The notes under the pieces are model-generated. The model was not told the DNA's origin and made no database searches. It saw nothing but the letters and a program-made list of their open reading frames with translations. The position numbers and the translations under genes are program-made. Shown in pieces: positions 33,354 through 41,321 of a stretch of DNA of 64,000 bases (within the stretch, counting starts at the first letter, position 1; the number at the start of each line of letters is the position of its first letter). The DNA comes from Oscillospiraceae bacterium (GTDB taxonomy: Bacteria > Bacillota > Clostridia > Oscillospirales > UBA929). Location of the stretch: the NCBI GenBank assembly GCA_009782215.1, contig WRKO01000002.1:1-64000 (forward strand). The letters are read 5' to 3'.

Positions 33354-34183
33354 TTGACGCGGCGCTGATTACCGAGACGGTGGCGGAGCTGTGCGTGACG
33401 GCCAATCTTTGCGTCAGCCCGGATATCCGCGCCGCGCTGGACGGCGCCCGCTCCTGTGAATCCTCGCCGCTGGCCCGGACGGTCTTGGATATGCTCTTGG
33501 AAAACGCCGATATTGCGGAGCGCGAAAGGCTGCCCGTGTGTCAGGACACCGGCATGGCGGTGGTGTTCGTGTCCGTCGGCTCGGACGTTCATGTCGAGGG
33601 GGATATGACTCAAGCCATTAACGAGGGCGTCCGCCGGGGATACCGGGACGGATACTGCCGCGGCAGCGTGGTGGGCGACCCCATCCGCCGCGTCAACACG
33701 GGCGACAATACGCCCGCCGTCATCCATTACGATTTCGAGCCCGGCGGCCATCTGACCATCACCGTCGCGCCCAAGGGCTTTGGCAGTGAAAACATGAGCG
33801 CCGTGCGAATGCTGAATCCGTCGGACGGGTTAAGCGGCGCGGAGGATTTTGTGGTGGAAACCGTCCGGGCCGCCGGGGCCAATCCCTGCCCCCCCGTCAT
33901 CGTGGGCGTGGGCATCGGCGGGACGATGGATAAGGCCGCGCTGCTGGCAAAGCAGGCCCTGCTGCGCGAGACGGGCGGCGCTCACCCCGATTCGTTCTGG
34001 GCGGAGGCCGAGGCGCGGCTGCTTGCGCGTATCAACGCGCTGGGCATCGGCCCCGCCGGCTTCGGCGGGGAGACGACGGCGCTGGGCGTGCATATTTTAA
34101 CCTACCCCACCCACATCGCGGGACTGCCGGTCGCCGTCAATATAGGCTGTCACGCCACGCGGCGCCGGACGGCGGTTTTGTAG
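33341..34183 (+). CDS. Fumarate hydratase class I, alpha subunit
   Basis: This subunit of the two-part class I (4Fe-4S) fumarase carries the iron-sulphur cluster and hydrates fumarate to malate; a related enzyme acts on tartrate. The 280-residue protein has PVCQDTGMAVVFVSVG with the first cluster Cys, VNTGDNTPAVIHYDF, PKGFGSENMS, and a C-terminal Cys in VNIGCHATRR. GGAGG lies 10 bases before the ATG at 33341. Its overlap with argH suggests that its fumarate comes from ArgH. Confidence 0.9.
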   Translation: MPRLIDAALITETVAELCVTANLCVSPDIRAALDGARSCESSPLARTVLDMLLENADIAERERLPVCQDTGMAVVFVSVGSDVHVEGDMTQAINEGVRRGYRDGYCRGSVVGDPIRRVNTGDNTPAVIHYDFEPGGHLTITVAPKGFGSENMSAVRMLNPSDGLSGAEDFVVETVRAAGANPCPPVIVGVGIGGTMDKAALLAKQALLRETGGAHPDSFWAEAEARLLARINALGIGPAGFGGETTALGVHILTYPTHIAGLPVAVNIGCHATRRRTAVL

Positions 34184-34197
34184 GAAGGATGCGGGGG

Positions 34198-34740
34198 ATG
34201 CAAGCGGTTCATCTCACAACGCCGTTTTCGGACGCGGCGATTCAACGGTTGCGGGCGGGCGACTGGGTTTCGCTCTCCGGCGTGGTCTACACCGGCAGGG
34301 ACGCCGCCCACAAGCGCATGACCGAGCTGCTGGACGGCGGCAAGCCGCTGCCCTTTGACCCGCGTGGTCAGGCCATCTACTACACCGGGCCCTGCCCCGC
34401 GCCGCCCGGACGCGCCGTCGGCTCCGCCGGACCGACCACAAGCCTGCGGATGGACGCGTACGCGCCCCGTCTGATGCGGGAAGGCCTGCGCGTGATGATT
34501 GGAAAGGGTGAGCGGAGCGAAGCCGTCGTCCGCGCCATCCGGCAATACGCGGGGATATACCTCTCCGCCGTCGGCGGGACGGGCGCCCTGACGGCGCTGC
34601 GCGTTGAACAGGCCGAGGTCGTCGCGTTTGACGACTTGGGCCCGGAAGCGATATACCGACTGACCGTCCGCGAGCTGCCGCTGATGGTCGCCATTGACTG
34701 CAAGGGGGAAAGCATATGGACTACGCGGCGGAGTCGCTGA
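34198..34740 (+). CDS. Fumarate hydratase class I, beta subunit
   Basis: The 180-residue protein corresponds to the C-terminal beta domain of class I fumarases: GDWVSLSGVVYTGRDAAHKRM, YYTGPCPAPPG, PTTSLRMDAYAP and LMIGKG-like VMIGKGERS. ATG 34198 is preferred to 34189, which touches the GGAAGG site. It overlaps the malic enzyme gene by 25 bases. Together with the alpha subunit it forms the working enzyme. Confidence 0.9.
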   Translation: MQAVHLTTPFSDAAIQRLRAGDWVSLSGVVYTGRDAAHKRMTELLDGGKPLPFDPRGQAIYYTGPCPAPPGRAVGSAGPTTSLRMDAYAPRLMREGLRVMIGKGERSEAVVRAIRQYAGIYLSAVGGTGALTALRVEQAEVVAFDDLGPEAIYRLTVRELPLMVAIDCKGESIWTTRRSR

Positions 34741-35882
34741 GAAAGCATACCGAATGGCGGGGCAAAATCGAGATGGTCAGCCGGGTTCCCGTCAACACCC
34801 GCGACGACCTGTCGCTGGCGTATACGCCGGGCGTCGCCGAGCCGTGCCTCGCCATACAAAAGGACGCGCGGAAAAGCTGGGCGCTGACCCGCCGCGCCAA
34901 CCTCGTGGCGGTGGTGACCGACGGCACCGCCGTGCTGGGCTTAGGCGACATCGGGCCGGAGGCCGCCATGCCGGTGATGGAGGGCAAAGCGGTGCTTTTC
35001 AAGGAGCTGGGCGGCGTGGACGCCGTGCCGCTCTGCATACGCTCGCGGGACGCCGACGAAATCGTCGAAACCGTCCGCCTGCTGTCTGGCAGCTTCGGCG
35101 GCGTCAACCTTGAGGACATCTCCGCGCCCCGCTGCTTTGACATTGAGCGCCGCTTGAAGGAATGCTGCGATATCCCCGTTTTTCACGACGACCAGCACGG
35201 CACCGCCGTCGTCGTCCTCGCCGCCGTCCTCAACGCGCTTCGTCTCACCGGGAAGAAGCTGCGCGACGTGTCGGCCGTCGTCAACGGCGCGGGCGCGGCG
35301 GGCATTGCCACAGCCCGTCTTTTGAGCGATTCCGGCATGAAAAACCTCATCCTGTGCGACCGCCAAGGCGCGATTCATCCAAGCCGGGACGGCCTGAACG
35401 GGGAAAAACGGCAAATCGCCGCCGTCACCAACCCCGAACGCCGCAAGGGAACCCTCGCGGACGTGATGGCGGGGACGGATATCTTCATCGGCGTATCCGC
35501 GCCCGGCTGCGTCACGCGGGCGATGGTGGAAAGCATGAACAAAGACCCCATCGTCTTTCCCTTGGCCAACCCGGTGCCGGAAATACCGCCAGACTTGGCC
35601 AAGACGGGCGGCGCGGCGGTGGTCGGCACAGGGCGCAGCGATTTTCCCAATCAAATCAATAACGCTCTGGCGTTCCCCGGCATATTCAGGGGCGCGCTCG
35701 ACGCGCTCGCGTCCGATATCAACGAGGAGATGAAGCTGGCCGCCGCGAGAGCGATTGCCGGGCATGTCGGGGACGCCGAGCTGACCGCGGACTATATCGT
35801 CCCCAACCCGCTGGACAGAACCGTCGCGGCCGCCGTAGCCGCCGCGGTGGCGAAGGCCGCCCCGAAGAAGTCTTCGGAATAA
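34716..35882 (+). CDS. NAD(P)-dependent malic enzyme
   Basis: Malic enzyme oxidatively decarboxylates malate to pyruvate. The 388-residue protein is the short bacterial form: LAYTPGVAEPCLAI, VVTDGTAVLGLGDIGPEAAM, PVFHDDQHGTAVVVLA with the metal-binding Asp, the dinucleotide loop VVNGAGAAGIATARLL, and VFPLANPVPEI. It lacks the phosphotransacetylase-like tail of longer forms. As last gene of the operon it completes a route from ArgH fumarate through malate to pyruvate and a reduced cofactor. Cofactor preference cannot be read off safely. Confidence 0.93.
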   Translation: MDYAAESLRKHTEWRGKIEMVSRVPVNTRDDLSLAYTPGVAEPCLAIQKDARKSWALTRRANLVAVVTDGTAVLGLGDIGPEAAMPVMEGKAVLFKELGGVDAVPLCIRSRDADEIVETVRLLSGSFGGVNLEDISAPRCFDIERRLKECCDIPVFHDDQHGTAVVVLAAVLNALRLTGKKLRDVSAVVNGAGAAGIATARLLSDSGMKNLILCDRQGAIHPSRDGLNGEKRQIAAVTNPERRKGTLADVMAGTDIFIGVSAPGCVTRAMVESMNKDPIVFPLANPVPEIPPDLAKTGGAAVVGTGRSDFPNQINNALAFPGIFRGALDALASDINEEMKLAAARAIAGHVGDAELTADYIVPNPLDRTVAAAVAAAVAKAAPKKSSE

Positions 35883-35913
35883 AGCATTTTTTCAAAATAC
35901 TCGTGCATACTCC

Positions 35914-35942
35914 TTGAAAGGCACGAGATGCTGTGTTATAAT
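35914..35942 (+). promoter_or_regulatory. Sigma-A promoter of the antitoxin gene
   Basis: TTGAAA (35914-35919), 17-base spacer, consensus TATAAT (35937-35942), about 30 bases before the start codon. Confidence 0.8.
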
Positions 35943-35971
35943 GAATTTATCAATTCATGGAGGTGTTTGAA

Positions 35972-36250
35972 ATGGCTGAAACCATCAATGTGACCATCAG
36001 GCTCGATAGAGAGATTAAAGAGCAGGCAGAGAGTATGTTTAATGACTTTGGCATGAATCTGTCCACGGCGTTTAATATCTTTGCCCGTCAATCTCTGCGG
36101 CAGGGGCGAATACCGTTTGAAATCTACGACCCCTTTTACAGCGAGAAAAACCAAGCTGAATTAAGTCGTAGAATCAAGGAAGTCGAATCGGGCAGAGCTA
36201 ATTTTGTGATTAAAACAATGGAAGAGCTTGAGGCGATGGCTGATGAATAG
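35972..36250 (+). CDS. RelB/DinJ-family antitoxin
   Basis: The 92-residue protein has the ribbon-helix-helix start of the RelB/DinJ family (INVTIRLDREIKEQAES, FNDFGMNLSTAFNIFARQSL) and a charged C-terminal tail that would wrap the toxin. ATG 35972 lies nine bases after GGAGG; an ATG at 35957 overlaps that site. The toxin reading frame starts inside its last codons but is broken, so the antitoxin is an orphan. Sequence is more AT-rich than the flanking genes, as usual for such modules. Confidence 0.85.
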   Translation: MAETINVTIRLDREIKEQAESMFNDFGMNLSTAFNIFARQSLRQGRIPFEIYDPFYSEKNQAELSRRIKEVESGRANFVIKTMEELEAMADE

Positions 36251-36387
36251 ACGGCTGTCGTTTATGTCCGACGCATGGGACGAATACCTGCATTGGCAGA
36301 CGGATTGACGAAGCCAACCGCATCGTCTACAAAGTGGAGCATGAGCAAATCGTTATTACACAATGCGGCGGTCATTATTCAGAATAA
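36243..36387 (+). pseudogene. YoeB-family toxin gene with internal deletion
   Basis: YoeB toxins are ribosome-dependent mRNA nucleases of about 85 residues. From ATG 36243 the frame reads MNRRLSFMSDAWDEYLHWQT and stops at 36306. From 36301 another frame reads RIDEANRIVYKVEHEQIV and ends ITQCGGHYSE at 36387. These are the two ends of YoeB (compare the family ends AWEDYLYWQ and RRIDEEHRLVYKV). About 40 codons of the middle are gone and the frames no longer join, so the toxin is dead. The start overlaps the antitoxin stop. Confidence 0.8.
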
Positions 36388-36398
36388 TACCAAACCCA

Positions 36399-36423
36399 GC
36401 GCGGCGGGAAGTCCCCGCCGCGC
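36399..36423 (-). terminator. Bidirectional stem-loop between the toxin remnant and glnN
   Basis: A ten-base perfect stem GCGCGGCGGG/CCCGCCGCGC with a five-base loop. T-containing but imperfect tails on both sides (TTGTCTGTT right, TGGGTTTGG left). It probably ends glnN and the toxin-antitoxin transcript. Confidence 0.6.
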
Positions 36424-36444
36424 TTGTCTGTTACGCCTTCGTGA

Positions 36445-38535
36445 CTATATCACGCTGTAGAGCAGCTCGGCGTAGCGCGGGAGCGGCCAGTGCTTTCTTG
36501 CCACGAGGGTTTCCAGCTCGTCCACAATCAGGCGCAGCTCCGACATGGCCGAATAGATGCTGTCGCGGTAATACTGCGCCTGAGCGAGGATTTCCCGTTC
36601 CTCCTTCGTCTCCAAAAGCGTGTCTTCAAGGATATTCAGCTTTTTCAGCAGACAGGAGGACAGCTTGGATATCTGCCCCAGCAAATGCTCCTCAAGCGAG
36701 ACGCTGTATTCTCCGCAGGCGGTTTTCTTTTTCAAAAGCCCGGCCACCTCGCTCTGATAGCCGATACACGCCGGAATAATCTCGCCCCTGACCAAATCCA
36801 CCATCGTCAGGGCTTCGATATGGAGCGCCTTGCAATAGCCCTCAAAGAGAATCTCGTAACGCGAATGAATCTCGGCCTCGGAAAAGACGTTGTGCTTGGT
36901 AAAGAGGTCGATGCTCTTTTTCGAGATAAACTCCGGCAGCGCGTCCACGGTGGTTTTTAGGTTGGACAAGCCGCGCCGCCCGGCCTCCGCCACCCACTCA
37001 GCGGCGTAGTTGTTGCCGTTGAACACAATTCGCTTGTGCGCGCTGAAGGTTTGTCTCACAAGCCCCGCCAGAGCGGAGGTGAAGTCCTTCGCCCCCTCCA
37101 GCTCGTCGGCAAACCGGCGCAGCGACTCCGCAACCGCCGTGTTCAGCACGATATTCGGCCCCGCGATGGAAAACGCCGAGCCGAGCATCCGAAACTCAAA
37201 CTTATTGCCGGTAAACGCGAACGGCGAGGTGCGGTTGCGGTCGGTCGTGTCCTTGGGGAAATGCGGCAGAACGGTCACGCCGATTTCCATCTGGTTTTTT
37301 TCGTTGTTCTGATAATCCGTCCCGGCCTCAAGCGCCTCCAAAATCTCTGTCAACTCGTCCCCGAGGAACATCGACACGATGGCGGGCGGCGCTTCGTTGG
37401 CGCCCAGCCTGTGGTCGTTGCCCGCGCTGGCGGCGGAAACGCGCAGCAAGTCCTGATAGTCGTCCACCGCCTTGATGACGGCGACCAAGAAAAGCAGAAA
37501 CTGCGCGTTTTCAAACGGTGTCTCACCCGGCTCAAGCAGATTGCCGCCCTTGTCGGTGGACATCGACCAGTTGTTGTGCTTCCCGCTCCCGTTGACGCCG
37601 GCAAACGGTTTTTCATGCAGCAGGCAGGCCATTCCATGCCTGTTGGCGACGCTTTTCATCAGCTCCATCGTGAGCTGGTTGTGGTCGGTGGCAATGTTGG
37701 TGGTGGTAAAAATCGGCGCGAGCTCGTGCTGGGCCGGGGCCACCTCGTTGTGCTTTGTCTTGGCGTATACGCCCAGCCTCCAAAGCTCCTCCTCCAAGTC
37801 CTTCATAAAGGCGGACACCCTTGGCTTCAGGCTTCCGAAGTAGTGGTCGTCCAGCTCCTGACCCTTGGGCGGGCGCGCGCCGAACAGCGTCCTGCCGGTA
37901 TAGACCAAGTCGGGGCGTTTTAAGAACATATCCTTGTCAATCAGAAAGTATTCCTGCTCCGGCCCCACCGTCGCCGTCACGCGTGAAACGCGCTCGTTGC
38001 CGAACAGCCGGAGGATGCGCCGCGCCTGATTGTCCAGCGCTTCCATCGAGCGGAGCAGGGGCGTCTTTTTGTCCAGCGCCTCGCCGCTGTAGGAGCAGAA
38101 CGCGGTGGGGATGCACAGCGTCCCATCCTTGATGAAGGCGTACGACGTCGTATCCCAGACGGTGTAGCCCCGCGCCTCAAAGGTGGCGCGCAGCCCCCCG
38201 GACGGGAAGCTGGACGCGTCCGGCTCCCCCCGCACAAGCTCCTTGCCCGAAAACTCCATGATGACATGACCGTCCCCGGTCGGAGAGATGAAGCTGTCGT
38301 GCTTCTCGGCCGTGATGCCGGTCATGGGCTGGAACCAATGGGTAAAGTGCGTCGCGCCTTTTTCCACAGCCCACGCCTTCATAGCGTTGGCGACGACATT
38401 GGCGACGTCAAGCTCCAAATGCGTGCCTTGCGACATGGTCTTTTTCAAAGCCTTGTAGACGTCCTTGGGCAGCCGCTCCCGCATGAGCGCGTCGCTGAAC
38501 ACCATGTTCGCGAACAGTTCGGGGATGTTTTTCAT
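36445..38535 (-). CDS. glnN: Glutamine synthetase type III
   Basis: GSIII makes glutamine from glutamate, ammonia and ATP as large dodecamers unlike GSI. The 696-residue length and motifs are those of the type: [90 protein letters not shown] lies before the ATG. It is downstream of the Amt-PII fusion gene on the same strand, separated by 80 bases that hold a strong hairpin, and makes the glutamine that the large gene cluster further upstream on this strand consumes. Confidence 0.96.
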   Translation of the reverse strand: MKNIPELFANMVFSDALMRERLPKDVYKALKKTMSQGTHLELDVANVVANAMKAWAVEKGATHFTHWFQPMTGITAEKHDSFISPTGDGHVIMEFSGKELVRGEPDASSFPSGGLRATFEARGYTVWDTTSYAFIKDGTLCIPTAFCSYSGEALDKKTPLLRSMEALDNQARRILRLFGNERVSRVTATVGPEQEYFLIDKDMFLKRPDLVYTGRTLFGARPPKGQELDDHYFGSLKPRVSAFMKDLEEELWRLGVYAKTKHNEVAPAQHELAPIFTTTNIATDHNQLTMELMKSVANRHGMACLLHEKPFAGVNGSGKHNNWSMSTDKGGNLLEPGETPFENAQFLLFLVAVIKAVDDYQDLLRVSAASAGNDHRLGANEAPPAIVSMFLGDELTEILEALEAGTDYQNNEKNQMEIGVTVLPHFPKDTTDRNRTSPFAFTGNKFEFRMLGSAFSIAGPNIVLNTAVAESLRRFADELEGAKDFTSALAGLVRQTFSAHKRIVFNGNNYAAEWVAEAGRRGLSNLKTTVDALPEFISKKSIDLFTKHNVFSEAEIHSRYEILFEGYCKALHIEALTMVDLVRGEIIPACIGYQSEVAGLLKKKTACGEYSVSLEEHLLGQISKLSSCLLKKLNILEDTLLETKEEREILAQAQYYRDSIYSAMSELRLIVDELETLVARKHWPLPRYAELLYSVI

Positions 38536-38574
38536 GTGTCACACCTCAATTTTTGATGATTATGGTTATGCCGT

Positions 38575-38605
38575 CCTCAGAGGCGCGCAAAGCGCGCCCC
38601 TGAGG
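38575..38605 (-). promoter_or_regulatory. Strong hairpin between amt-PII and glnN
   Basis: CCTCAG and GGCGCGC pair with CTGAGG and GCGCGCC around an AAA loop, 13 pairs with one mismatch. No T run follows on either strand, so it is not a standard terminator. It may reduce read-through or mark RNA processing between ammonium transporter and glutamine synthetase. Confidence 0.5.
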
Positions 38606-38614
38606 GAGCTTGGT

Positions 38615-40333
38615 CTATTCGTCTCCGGGCGCGGCGTCCTGCAAGGCGTCATAGCCCTCCTCGCCGGTACGCACCTTGACGACGTTCTCCACGTCATAAA
38701 CGAAGATTTTTCCGTCGCCGATATGGCCTGTATACAAAACGCCCTTGATGGCTTGAAGCAGTGTTTCCACAGGCACCTTGCTGATAACGACGTCGATTTG
38801 AATCTTCGGGAGCAGCGGGGCGGCCAGCGGCACGCCGCGGTATGTATGCGTATGCCCGCGCTGCACGCCGTAGCCCAGCACATTGGTCACGGTGATGCCG
38901 GTGATGCCGATTTGGTCGAAGGCGTTTTTCAGCGCGTCAAACATTCTCGGCTTGGTGATAACGGTCACCTTGGTCAGCTTTTTGCCGGTGGATACGTCGG
39001 TGACGGGAATGGCCCTCTCCGGCGGCGCCGGAACGGGCGGAGCGTCCGCGCCCGTATGGGTCAGCACATTCAAATCCGGGTTGTCAACCGGCAGGAAGTC
39101 GGCGTAGCTGCTGGCTTCCATGCCGTGTTCGGTCGCGTCAAGCCCGCGTATTTCATCCTCCGCCGACGCGCGCAGTCCAATCGTTTTCTTGATGCCCGCG
39201 AAGAGGAGCAGCGTCGTCACGGCAGTCCAGCAAAAAATCGCCAGCACGCCAAGCGCCTGAATGCCGAGCAGCTCCGCGCCGCCGCCGTAAAACAGGCCGG
39301 TCACATCTGAAATCACGTCGTCCCCCGCCGCAATCGGCCTCGCAAACAGCCCCACCGCCAGCGTGCCCCATATCCCGCAGACGCCGTGTACCGCCACCGC
39401 GCCCACCGGGTCGTCCACATGGAGCTTCAAATCAATAAACTCAACCGCCAAAACAATCAGCACCCCCGCAACCGCCCCAATGATCATCGCGCCCAGCGCG
39501 TCCACATTCGAGGTGCCGGCGGTGATCCCCACAAGCCCGCCCAGCGCGCCGTTGAGGGTCATGGATACGTCCGGCTTGCCGTTTTTCAGCCATGTAAGCG
39601 TCATGGTCGCCACGGCGGCCGCCGCCGGGGCAAGCGTCGTTGTCAGGAAAATCGAGCCTAGCTGGGGAAGATTTTCGGCCGCCGCGCCGTTGAACCCATA
39701 CCAGCCGAACCACAGGATGAAGCAGCCGAGCGCCCCCAAGGTCAGGGAATGGCCGGGAATCGCGCGGGAAACCTTTTTGCCGGTCTTTTGGTCGACCGTA
39801 TACTTGCCGATGCGCGGGCCGAGAACCGCCGCGCCAACGAACGCCGTCACGCCGCCCACCATGTGGATGGCCGAGGAGCCGGCGAAATCCACATAGCCCA
39901 TCTGCGCCAGCCAGCCCTCTCCGTTCCAAACCCACCCCGCCGAAATCGGATAGATGAGCGCGCTGATAAACACGCTGTAGAGGATGTAAGAGCTGAATTT
40001 TGTGCGCTCCGCCATAGCGCCGGACACAATCGTCGCGGCGGTCGCGCAGAACACGAGGTTGAACACGAAGTCCGAGAAGTCAAAGGCCGCGAAGGAGGTG
40101 AAAATATCGAAGCTGGGTACGCCTATCAGCCCTCCGATATAGTTGCCGGACGCGAGAAGCTGGTAGCCGAGCAAAACAAACACGATTGTTCCGCACGCAA
40201 AGTCCATCAGGTTCTTCATAATGATATTCGCGGCGTTCTTCGCGCGGGTAAACCCCGCCTCTACCATCGTGAAGCCGCTCTGCATAAAAAACACCAAGCC
40301 TGCCGCAAGCAAAAACCAAATGCCGAAATCCAT
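38615..40333 (-). CDS. Ammonium transporter fused to a PII signal protein
   Basis: Residues 1-425 or so form an Amt channel: WFLLAAGLVFFMQSGFTMVE, GGVTAFVGAAVLGPRIG, GWYGFNGAA and the conserved pore region. The C-terminal part from about residue 455 is a PII domain (KLTKVTVITKPRMFDALKNA), with T-loop sequence YGVQRGHTHTYRGVPLAAPL and the closing HIGDGKIFVYDVENVVKVRT. Normally a separate PII protein plugs the channel when glutamine is high; here it is tethered. The loop has no Tyr at the usual uridylylation site. ATG 40333 follows GGTGGG. Transcription starts at 40496-40524 and passes an attenuator. Confidence 0.93.
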   Translation of the reverse strand: MDFGIWFLLAAGLVFFMQSGFTMVEAGFTRAKNAANIIMKNLMDFACGTIVFVLLGYQLLASGNYIGGLIGVPSFDIFTSFAAFDFSDFVFNLVFCATAATIVSGAMAERTKFSSYILYSVFISALIYPISAGWVWNGEGWLAQMGYVDFAGSSAIHMVGGVTAFVGAAVLGPRIGKYTVDQKTGKKVSRAIPGHSLTLGALGCFILWFGWYGFNGAAAENLPQLGSIFLTTTLAPAAAAVATMTLTWLKNGKPDVSMTLNGALGGLVGITAGTSNVDALGAMIIGAVAGVLIVLAVEFIDLKLHVDDPVGAVAVHGVCGIWGTLAVGLFARPIAAGDDVISDVTGLFYGGGAELLGIQALGVLAIFCWTAVTTLLLFAGIKKTIGLRASAEDEIRGLDATEHGMEASSYADFLPVDNPDLNVLTHTGADAPPVPAPPERAIPVTDVSTGKKLTKVTVITKPRMFDALKNAFDQIGITGITVTNVLGYGVQRGHTHTYRGVPLAAPLLPKIQIDVVISKVPVETLLQAIKGVLYTGHIGDGKIFVYDVENVVKVRTGEEGYDALQDAAPGDE

Positions 40334-40444
40334 TTTTCCCACCCTTTCCAAAAAAGTAACGTGTGCTTCCCCGCCGTCGGCCGGCGGAAAGGCGCACGTC
40401 ATTGTACGCGCAGCGGCCTCGGCCCCCCGGAAGAGCCAAAACAC

Positions 40445-40485
40445 AAAAAGCGCCGCGGACATTCAGTCCGCAGCGCCCTTGCTGC
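40445..40485 (-). terminator. Attenuator in the amt-PII leader
   Basis: On the minus strand an 11-pair stem (40466-40476 with 40450-40460, one G-U) with loop TGAAT is followed by TTTTTGTGTTTT, a classical terminator, only about 20 bases after the predicted transcript start. An upstream hairpin GCAGC-AAGGGC-GCTGC (40470-40485) shares bases with the terminator stem and would prevent it. Its six-base loop has A at position 1 and G at position 4, as in hairpins bound by ANTAR antiterminators, but the usual second hairpin is not seen. Confidence 0.7.
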
Positions 40486-40495
40486 TTATGCACAT

Positions 40496-40524
40496 ATTAT
40501 AGCACGCGCCGAATTCCCTGTCAA
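40496..40524 (-). promoter_or_regulatory. Sigma-A promoter of amt-PII
   Basis: Consensus TTGACA (40519-40524), 17-base spacer, TATAAT (40496-40501) on the minus strand. Confidence 0.9.
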
Positions 40525-40581
40525 GCGCTTTTTCAAAATTTTTCTCCCCGGCCGCTCTGTTGCGTTAAGCCGTGGGGTTGC

Positions 40582-41268
40582 TTACGGTTTTGAGAAATAG
40601 AAATGTTCAGGGGCGGGGCCTTGCACCCAACTGTTTTCGCCCACGATGATGACGTAACTGCCATCAACACTGTTGCGTTCGGAAGTCCAGTCGGCACTTT
40701 CCTTGGTCGGCGGCAGGAAATTGGCCGATAGCCATCGTGGTATATCCATATTAAACCCAGCATACATCGCCATACTATCAAGAAAACCAACGTTGCCCAC
40801 GAAGTTGCCGCTTCCATGATTCACAATATTGGATCCCCATCCTTCTCCAGATGACTGCGGAATATCGGTGCCGGGCCAGACGGCTTTGGTGACCCATTGC
40901 ACGGGTTCGCCTGACGCGTCATAAGAAACCAAGTGATAAATTTTTTCACCGTCCGGCGAAAAAGCCTCCGGGTCATGTAGGATGAGATAATCGTCTGTTA
41001 TGGGATTGAAGTACTCGGCATCGCCGGGATTTTCCGGGAAGCCGTCCGGCATGGGGATGGTGCCGTAGATTGTGCCGGGGTCTGGGTCGCCTGTTCCGGG
41101 GTCATTGCCGCCGTTACCCTGCGCCCCGTTCGGTGACGGCGTGGACGGTTCGGGCGCGGACGGCGTTTCCGATGGCGGCGGGGAGTTGTTGCCGCTATCA
41201 GAGCAAGCGGCTAATGTGAATGCCATTATCAGCGCAATGGCGAGTGCGAAGATTTTTGTTGTTTTCAT
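40582..41268 (-). CDS. Lipoprotein with unassigned mature domain (family copy 1)
   Basis: The 228-residue protein has a lipoprotein signal (KIFALAIALIMAFTLAAC, lipobox LAAC) and a Pro/Ser/Gly-rich linker (SETPSAPEPSTPSPNGAQGN), then a mature part of about 160 residues with no motif I recognise. It is expected to sit on the outer face of the membrane. ATG 41268 is chosen because GGTAGGAG lies about 10 bases upstream; an ATG nine bases earlier touches that site. It is the last of four lipoprotein genes, and its signal and linker are nearly identical at DNA level to those of the next gene. Confidence 0.75.
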   Translation of the reverse strand: MKTTKIFALAIALIMAFTLAACSDSGNNSPPPSETPSAPEPSTPSPNGAQGNGGNDPGTGDPDPGTIYGTIPMPDGFPENPGDAEYFNPITDDYLILHDPEAFSPDGEKIYHLVSYDASGEPVQWVTKAVWPGTDIPQSSGEGWGSNIVNHGSGNFVGNVGFLDSMAMYAGFNMDIPRWLSANFLPPTKESADWTSERNSVDGSYVIIVGENSWVQGPAPEHFYFSKP

Positions 41269-41281
41269 GGTTGCCATTCTC
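41096..41281. repeat. Direct repeat copy A: signal peptide and linker of lipoprotein genes
   Basis: This stretch and 42136-42342 are almost identical, including the linker-coding part and the signal-peptide part. A small difference lies between them where the second copy has extra Asn/Gly/Ser/Thr codons. The similarity ends abruptly where the mature domains begin. Confidence 0.8.
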
Positions 41282-41321
41282 CTACCTTTTATGATTGCGC
41301 GGGTTCTTTCTTGTGCTGATA

